This document shows, piece after piece, positions 6,607 through 10,759 of a DNA stretch of 10,759 bases. Under the pieces are notes generated by a model. The model saw only the letters and a program-made list of their open reading frames with translations, was not told the DNA's origin and ran no database searches. Position numbers and translations under genes: made by a program. The DNA comes from CAYUWK01 sp964580085. GTDB lineage: Bacteria; Patescibacteriota; Minisyncoccia; Minisyncoccales; CG1-02-41-26. The stretch lies in assembly GCA_964580085.1 (NCBI GenBank), contig CAZOJF010000016.1, positions 1 to 10,759 of the forward strand, in the 5' to 3' direction. Numbering within the stretch: the first letter of the stretch is position 1; every line of letters begins with the position of its first letter.

Positions 6607-8085
6607 TTAAACTTTTCTTAATTCTGGTTGCCCAGGTTTTATTTTTTTGTATTTTTCTTTATATCTATCCATTAACGTTCTTAATTTTTTATCAGATACT
6701 TCTAAACGTAACAAGTCTACTGCATGAATAGTGTCATAAATATCATTTTTTGTTTCCAGCTTCCAGATAGCATCTCGCCACAAAATTGCTCTCTCAAAGT
6801 TTTTCTTTTTTGTAGCTTGCCACATTTTTCTACGCATCATTTCTATAAATGCTTGATAGACCTCGGGTTTACCTTTTTCTAAAGTTCTTTTTTTAAAGGG
6901 TATCCTAGTTTCTTCTTTGTAGAGTCCCGCTTTTTTTTCAATTTTTCCACTTCTTTGCCACCAAAAAGCAGTAGAAATAATATTTTTATAATATTCTTCT
7001 CCTTGCGTAATTTGTGATTTTTTAATATGAGACAGAGATTTCAAAGTTTCCAACATTATCCAAGCTCCTTTTTCAATCATTTCGATGCTCCACCAAGGTT
7101 CTCCTGATGCCCAAAAAAATTGGTCAGAGGCCATTGCTTTATATAATTTATTCTTTGTTGGTGCAGATAATAACTTATGACGTGATAAGCCGAGAAGATA
7201 GTGAAAGAATTTCCATTGTAATTGGTGCACTTTATTTTGGGGATTTTTCCATGGATAAAATTGGATATGTTTTTCCACTTCTTCTTCTGTAGTAGCCCAA
7301 GTAGATTGTACTGGTTCGGTCTCTTTTTCGGCCTTGAAATATTTGGGTAATTCGGAAATAAATATCTGTTTTGGGGTTTCGGAGCCAAGAATCTTAAAGA
7401 GGGATTTTTCTAAACCAGGACGGTGATGTCCAAAGGTCTCTCCATCCATTGCTGTATAAAGATAGACGGGCTTTTTAATATCGTCTTTTAGTAAATCCAG
7501 AAATTCCTTTTTTGTTCTTACAATACCGCTCATAATACAATTGGAGATCCTTCTTCCGCGGAATACAGCGACAAGGTTCTTTGTTCCCTTTACTCTAAAT
7601 AGCGTGTCGTAAGCTGGTGGGTTTTTTCCACCATCAAAAGCTATTTCATCTAAAAGAACGAAAGAATATCCTAGTTTGGCTACTATTTTAGCCACTTTTT
7701 TACTATAAGCCATTTCCGGAGGAAAGAACGCAACGGGATGATAAACACTACCAAAATATTTTCTATTTATAAAATGATTTTCTTGAATTTGATAAATTAT
7801 TTCCTCTCTATCCAAAAAAGGTAAAAGAGCGTGATATTTTGCGCTTTCTGTAAATTCCAATTTCTTTTCTTTGGCTAACTGTTTTATGCTCTCAATGACA
7901 TCTTGGTATCCGTTTTTGGCAAGAAGTTCGGTAAGCCCTCCGTTTATATTAAGATTGATTTTTATTCCCGGGGTGTTTAATAAGCCTTTAAATAAGGGCC
8001 TATATGATTCATTAACAACCATTTCCAGAATATTCTTTGATTGGTCTGAGGGTTGATAAATATGTAAAAAATTAACCCAATACAT
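6607..8085 (-). CDS. GH57 family alpha-glucan enzyme
   Basis: This 492-residue intracellular protein (no signal peptide) has the GH57 catalytic barrel plus a helical C-terminal part. Conserved regions run in order: FLHIYQPSDQ (7-16; region I, normally HQP), LNINGGLTELL (45-55), YHALLP (84-89), FFPPEMAYS (120-128) with probable nucleophile Glu124, and AMDGETFGHH (212-221) with probable acid/base Asp214. A later helix carries SDQFFWASGEPWW (320-332). GH57 members are alpha-amylases, 4-alpha-glucanotransferases, branching enzymes or amylopullulanases, and the exact activity cannot be fixed here. Lying between two glycogen synthases and with no GH13 branching enzyme in the window, it could supply branching, chain transfer or breakdown. 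It is probably transcribed from its own promoter (8116-8145), and the kinase gene follows after 1 nt. ATG 8085 fits the usual MxYWxxFLH family start and has no Shine-Dalgarno sequence. Confidence 0.9.
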   Translation of the reverse strand: MYWVNFLHIYQPSDQSKNILEMVVNESYRPLFKGLLNTPGIKINLNINGGLTELLAKNGYQDVIESIKQLAKEKKLEFTESAKYHALLPFLDREEIIYQIQENHFINRKYFGSVYHPVAFFPPEMAYSKKVAKIVAKLGYSFVLLDEIAFDGGKNPPAYDTLFRVKGTKNLVAVFRGRRISNCIMSGIVRTKKEFLDLLKDDIKKPVYLYTAMDGETFGHHRPGLEKSLFKILGSETPKQIFISELPKYFKAEKETEPVQSTWATTEEEVEKHIQFYPWKNPQNKVHQLQWKFFHYLLGLSRHKLLSAPTKNKLYKAMASDQFFWASGEPWWSIEMIEKGAWIMLETLKSLSHIKKSQITQGEEYYKNIISTAFWWQRSGKIEKKAGLYKEETRIPFKKRTLEKGKPEVYQAFIEMMRRKMWQATKKKNFERAILWRDAIWKLETKNDIYDTIHAVDLLRLEVSDKKLRTLMDRYKEKYKKIKPGQPELRKV

Positions 8086-8115
8086 AAAATGATTTTTATT
8101 TTTAATACTACTTAT

Positions 8116-8145
8116 AATATAAAACTTGATTGATAAAATTGTTAA
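8116..8145 (-). promoter_or_regulatory. Internal sigma70-type promoter before the GH57-kinase-glgA1 genes
   Basis: Read on the minus strand, TTAACA (8145-8140; 5 of 6 to TTGACA) is followed after 18 bp by TATATT (8121-8116; 5 of 6 to TATAAT). Start would be near 8109, about 24 nt before the GH57 ATG. The -35 begins 2 nt after the glgA2 stop codon. It fits the only sizeable gap (61 nt) within the cluster, so the three downstream genes could be expressed independently of glgA2. Confidence 0.5.
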
Positions 8146-8146
8146 A

Positions 8147-9664
8147 TCAGTGGATATTGTTGTTCAGGATGTGATGGAACAAGTTTAAATAGTTCTGAGC
8201 AGATTTTTTCCAAGAGAAATCTTTTTTCATTGTTCTCTTCACTAAACTTAGCCAATGTTTTTTGAATTGAAAACAAGTGTGCGCTCTTACTATAGTGAGC
8301 AAGAGAGCTGAGGAATTATATTTTGGGAAAAGAAATCCATTGCCAGTATTTTTCCGTGGATCAAAGTTTTCTATAGTATCTGCTAAACCACCTGTTTTTC
8401 TGGCGATGGGAACACATCCGTATCTCATTGCTTGCATTTGAGAAATACCGCAGGGCTCGAATTTTGAGGGCATAAGTAGAGCATCTGCTCCAGAGAACAC
8501 TAAATGTGGCAAAGATGTATCAAATTCTAAGTGATAAGCTATCTTCTTAGGGCAGGATTCTTTGGCTCTTTTTAGTATTTCTTTATAGTGTGTTTCTCCA
8601 TTTCCAATAAAAATCATTTGGATAGGTAAATCTCCCAGAATTAGTTTGATTATTTTTTCAATCAAATCTAATCCCTTTTGTTCAGTAAGGCGGGAAACAA
8701 ACCCTATTAAAAAAACATTTGGGTCCTGAGGAAGCCCAAACTTCTTTTGTAAAAACAATTTGTTATTTTTTTTCTTCTTGCTAAGTGTGTTAATAGTATA
8801 ATGAAAAGGAATATTCTGGTTTTTCGCCGGGTCGTATTTTGCAGGATTGATTCCATTCAAAATACCATAGATTTTTCCTTGGTTTTCGCTGAGGATTGTA
8901 TTTAAACCTTCCCCATATTTGGGGGTTAAAATCTCTTTAGCATAGGTAGGGGAGACAGTAACGATAGTATCGCTATATATTATTCCTCGCAATAACCAGT
9001 TAAGTTCTCCTAATCTGGGATTAAAGAAATCGGGGATAGCTTCTGTACCAGAGTCCCGTTGTGTTTCTTGGCTAAATTTAAAATCCCGCATTCCTTGATA
9101 TTTAAGATTATGGATAGCCAAGATAACACGTATTTTAGAGAGTGTTTGGTCATTTTCGTAAGTGGTTTTAAGGTAGTTTGGGATTAAAGAAGTTTGCCAG
9201 TCGGAAGCTACAATTATATCTGGTTTCCAACTGTATTGCTTGACGAATTCTATTACTCCTCTGCAGAGCAAAATCCATCTTATGTGATCGTCAGAATATC
9301 CGTAGACATTAGCTCTTTTTTCGTAATACTCCCTATTTTCTAGAAAGTATGTGGGAGTGACATTTTTTGAATTATATTGTTTGACGTTACATATTAAATA
9401 TTGCGGAGTTGAAGAGGGTTGGTCAGTAGGAACCTTTAATCCCTTAATTATCGTTTTCAATTTGTATTTTTTTGTGTCAATTCCTCCATAGCGAGGAATC
9501 ATTACTCGGGCATCTTGTCCTAACTTTCTAAGAGCTAAGGGCAAGGAAAATATTACGTCTCCCAATCCGCCAGCTTTAGCAAAGGGGGCCATTTCCGGGG
9601 AGACAAAAAGAATTTTCAACTTTTTTTGAGCAGAGATTTTTGGCAAATTTAAGAGTTTAGACAT
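8147..9664 (-). CDS. glgA: Glycogen/starch synthase, GT5 family, copy 2 (glgA2)
   Basis: This 505-residue second GT5 synthase elongates alpha-1,4-glucan from a nucleotide-glucose donor in the cytosol. Landmarks are KILFVSPEMAPFAKAGGLGDV (17-37) with the KAGGL loop, AIHNLKYQG (183-191), TVSPTYAKEILTP (236-248), SRLTEQKGLDL (324-334) with Arg325 and Lys330, FEPCGISQM (402-410) with Glu403, and KTGGLADT (423-430). At the usual HxHDW site it has VASDW (152-156), which resembles the VANDW of plant-type starch synthases, so it is probably not a loss-of-function change. About 15 residues precede the normal GlgA start (near KILF). ATG 9664 is the only evident start and lacks a Shine-Dalgarno sequence. 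The stop is TGA, the only one in the window. It is the first gene of the minus-strand cluster, probably led by the extended -10 promoter at 9812-9840 with a leader of about 140 nt. Confidence 0.95.
   Translation of the reverse strand: MSKLLNLPKISAQKKLKILFVSPEMAPFAKAGGLGDVIFSLPLALRKLGQDARVMIPRYGGIDTKKYKLKTIIKGLKVPTDQPSSTPQYLICNVKQYNSKNVTPTYFLENREYYEKRANVYGYSDDHIRWILLCRGVIEFVKQYSWKPDIIVASDWQTSLIPNYLKTTYENDQTLSKIRVILAIHNLKYQGMRDFKFSQETQRDSGTEAIPDFFNPRLGELNWLLRGIIYSDTIVTVSPTYAKEILTPKYGEGLNTILSENQGKIYGILNGINPAKYDPAKNQNIPFHYTINTLSKKKKNNKLFLQKKFGLPQDPNVFLIGFVSRLTEQKGLDLIEKIIKLILGDLPIQMIFIGNGETHYKEILKRAKESCPKKIAYHLEFDTSLPHLVFSGADALLMPSKFEPCGISQMQAMRYGCVPIARKTGGLADTIENFDPRKNTGNGFLFPKYNSSALLLTIVRAHTCFQFKKHWLSLVKRTMKKDFSWKKSAQNYLNLFHHILNNNIH
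8202..8230 (-). repeat. 29-bp exact repeat, copy B (3' end of glgA2)
   Basis: This is identical base for base to 4248-4276 and encodes the same C-terminal motif of GlgA in the same reading frame and orientation. The flanking sequence diverges immediately on both sides. Confidence 0.85.
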
Positions 9665-9681
9665 ATAAAAAAGCTTGTATT

Positions 9682-9700
9682 TTAACGAAAATTTTGTTAA
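9682..9700. promoter_or_regulatory. 19-bp imperfect dyad upstream of glgA2 (possible operator or leader hairpin)
   Basis: TTAACGAAAATTTTGTTAA is a near-perfect inverted repeat (one mismatched or wobble position around a central A), placed 18 nt upstream of the glgA2 start within its predicted leader. It could be a regulator site or a small mRNA hairpin. The A/T richness of the region makes chance occurrence plausible. Confidence 0.3.
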
Positions 9701-9726
9701 TTTTATATAAAGAGGTTAATAAAAAA

Positions 9727-9828
9727 ATGTATTTGAGGAATTTGGGGTTTATATCAAACAAGTTTCTGGAAAACAAAATTATATTTTATGGAGATTTAGT
9801 TGACAATGATTATTATAGCAGATTTTAG
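9727..9828 (+). CDS. Possible 33-residue small ORF in the divergent intergenic region
   Basis: ATG 9727 opens a frame of 33 codons ending at TAG 9826-9828. It starts MYLRNLGFISNKFLENK and ends DNDYYSRF. The start is preceded by agaggt (9711-9716) with a 10-nt gap, the only Shine-Dalgarno-like match seen before a start in this window. No family is recognised, and there is no signal peptide or transmembrane helix. It runs antisense to the predicted glgA2 leader and overlaps both candidate promoters. A chance ORF in AT-rich spacer or a gene remnant is at least as likely as a real peptide. Confidence 0.18.
   Translation: MYLRNLGFISNKFLENKIIFYGDLVDNDYYSRF
9800..9828 (+). promoter_or_regulatory. 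Candidate dnaG promoter
   Basis: A perfect TTGACA (9800-9805) is followed after 17 bp by TTTTAG (9823-9828), a weak -10 (3 of 6). Start would be near 9835, about 39 nt before the dnaG ATG. The perfect -35 and its position support it, but the poor -10 keeps confidence low. It overlaps the minus-strand extended -10 element. Confidence 0.35.
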
Positions 9829-9840
9829 GAAATAAATCTA
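9812..9840 (-). promoter_or_regulatory. Extended -10 promoter for glgA2
   Basis: On the minus strand, TGCTATAAT (9820-9812) gives a perfect -10 with the extended TGn element. TAGATT (9840-9835) is a weak -35 (3 of 6) at 17 bp, and extended -10 promoters tolerate weak -35 boxes. Start would be near 9805, leaving a leader of about 140 nt before the glgA2 ATG. It is interleaved with the candidate dnaG promoter on the other strand. Confidence 0.5.
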
Positions 9841-9873
9841 CTATTTACATCTTATCTTATTTTTTAATTTTAT

Positions 9874-10759
9874 ATGTTTAACTCTCCAATTGATGAAATT
9901 AAAGGACGCTTAGATATAGTAGATGTGATTGGTTCTTATATCAAACTTCAAAAAGCAGGTATGAATTACCGAGCGGTTTGTCCTTTTCATTCTGAAAAAA
10001 AACCCTCATTTTTTGTCTCTCCCTCAAAACAAATATTCAAGTGTTTTGGATGCGGAAAATTTGGAGACATTTTTAAATTTGTAATGGAGATTGAAGGAGT
10101 GGAGTTTGGAGATGCTTTAAGAATTTTAGCCAAAAGAGCAGGAGTTGAACTTAAAAGACAAAACCCAGAATTAAAGACAGAAAGAAAAAGATTGTATGAG
10201 ATTATGGAATTAGGTTGTGAGTTTTTTGAAAAGCAATTAAATAATAGCAAAGCAGGATTAGAATCTAAAAAATATCTTTTAGATAGAGGAATAACTAAAG
10301 AATCGATAAAGAAATGGAGACTAGGATATTCTCCTAATCCTCAAAAGGGGAAATGGGAAATATTAACTGATTTTTTGATTTCCAAAGGATACGAAAGAAA
10401 GGAGATAATAAATACAGGACTAGCCATTAAAAAAGAATCAACAGGAGCAGTTCAAAGTTATGATAGATTTCGGGGAAGAATTATGTTTCCTATTTTTGAT
10501 TTAAATTCTCAAGTAATTGGATTTGGGGGCAGGGTAACCAAAGAAAAAGAAGACAAAGAAGTGGCTAAATATATTAATACGCCCAATACGCTACTTTATA
10601 ATAAAAGTTTTGTTCTTTACGGGTTAAATCCCGGAAGAGTAGAGACAAGAAAGAAAGATTTTTGTATCCTAGTAGAAGGATATACAGATGTTATTCTCTC
10701 TCATCAAGCTGGATTTCAAAATACTGTAGCTACAAGTGGGACAGCTCTAACTCCTTTTC
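9874..10759 (+). CDS. dnaG: DNA primase DnaG, 5' part (3' end outside window)
   Basis: The first 295 codons of bacterial primase are present; the enzyme makes RNA primers at the replication fork with DnaB helicase. The N-terminal CHC2 zinc-binding domain is complete: Cys36 and His39 in CPFH, then Cys57 and Cys60 in CFGCGKFGD. The RNA-polymerase-core domain follows, with FRGRIMFPI, VIGFGGR and the YINTPNT motif. The window ends inside the TOPRIM domain just after VEGYTDVI, which carries the catalytic Glu. Bacterial DnaG is about 580-650 residues, so roughly half is missing. The start ATG 9874 gives the typical MFNSPIDEIKGRLDIVDVI opening and has only A/T upstream, with no Shine-Dalgarno site. 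It is divergent from glgA2. Confidence 0.98.
   Translation, partial: MFNSPIDEIKGRLDIVDVIGSYIKLQKAGMNYRAVCPFHSEKKPSFFVSPSKQIFKCFGCGKFGDIFKFVMEIEGVEFGDALRILAKRAGVELKRQNPELKTERKRLYEIMELGCEFFEKQLNNSKAGLESKKYLLDRGITKESIKKWRLGYSPNPQKGKWEILTDFLISKGYERKEIINTGLAIKKESTGAVQSYDRFRGRIMFPIFDLNSQVIGFGGRVTKEKEDKEVAKYINTPNTLLYNKSFVLYGLNPGRVETRKKDFCILVEGYTDVILSHQAGFQNTVATSGTALTPF

Noticed and set aside
7077..7388. 103-codon minus-strand frame within the GH57 gene
   Set aside because: It lies on the same strand but in another frame of a well-supported gene, without motifs or a ribosome site.
8147..8149. UGA recoding (as glycine) as in some CPR lineages, since glgA2 ends in TGA
   Set aside because: No other gene in the window has an in-frame TGA, all proteins are full length under the standard code, and glgA2 already ends at the normal GlgA C-terminus. 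Reading through would add only a 13-residue tail.
4063..9873. Glucan cluster as a genomic island inserted at the 3' end of tRNA-Ser
   Set aside because: The cluster begins just past the tRNA and is on the opposite strand from its housekeeping neighbours, but no integrase is present and no copy of the tRNA 3' end is seen near 9665-9873 to serve as the other attachment site. Composition also looks the same as the flanks.
1..10759. CRISPR array, insertion sequence, or toxin-antitoxin or defence genes
   Set aside because: No regularly spaced repeats, transposase motifs, terminal inverted repeats or recognisable defence-gene motifs were found on either strand.

Overview
The window is compact, strongly AT-rich bacterial DNA, with Lys-, Ile- and Asn-rich proteins and very short intergenic gaps. 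Almost no start codon has a Shine-Dalgarno sequence. Reading frames are intact under the standard bacterial code, and TGA is used as a stop at least once. Gene content and style suggest a small-genome, uncultured-type bacterium such as a Patescibacteria/CPR (Parcubacteria-like) lineage. This placement is inference, because the window contains no rRNA or ribosomal protein marker.

Layout: (1) Bases 1-1911 hold the 3' part of groES and a complete groEL, followed by a clear Rho-independent terminator. A promoter for the next operon has its -35 inside the terminator loop. (2) Bases 1943-4062 form a plus-strand membrane-quality-control unit: a double zinc-ribbon protein, LemA, the HtpX protease and, 5 nt after htpX, a tRNA-Ser(GGA) with encoded CCA. 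(3) Bases 4205-9664 are a minus-strand alpha-glucan cluster read as glgA2, GH57 glucan enzyme, APH-like kinase, glgA1. The last three are tightly packed (1-nt gap, then 17-nt overlap). (4) Bases 9665-9873 are a divergent control region with candidate back-to-back promoters, a dyad and one possible tiny ORF. (5) From 9874 to the window end lies the 5' part of dnaG (primase).

How the genes work together: GroES/GroEL fold cytosolic proteins, and HtpX (with LemA) handles damaged membrane proteins, so the left half is proteostasis. The glucan cluster holds two distinct GT5 glycogen synthases, a GH57 enzyme that probably hydrolyses, transfers or branches alpha-glucans, and a phosphotransferase of unknown substrate. 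The window has no glgC, glgB (GH13) or glgP, so the nucleotide-sugar supply must come from elsewhere. The most notable points are the unusual two-synthase/GH57/kinase cluster with its translationally coupled kinase, the terminator-embedded promoter, and the near-total lack of Shine-Dalgarno sites.
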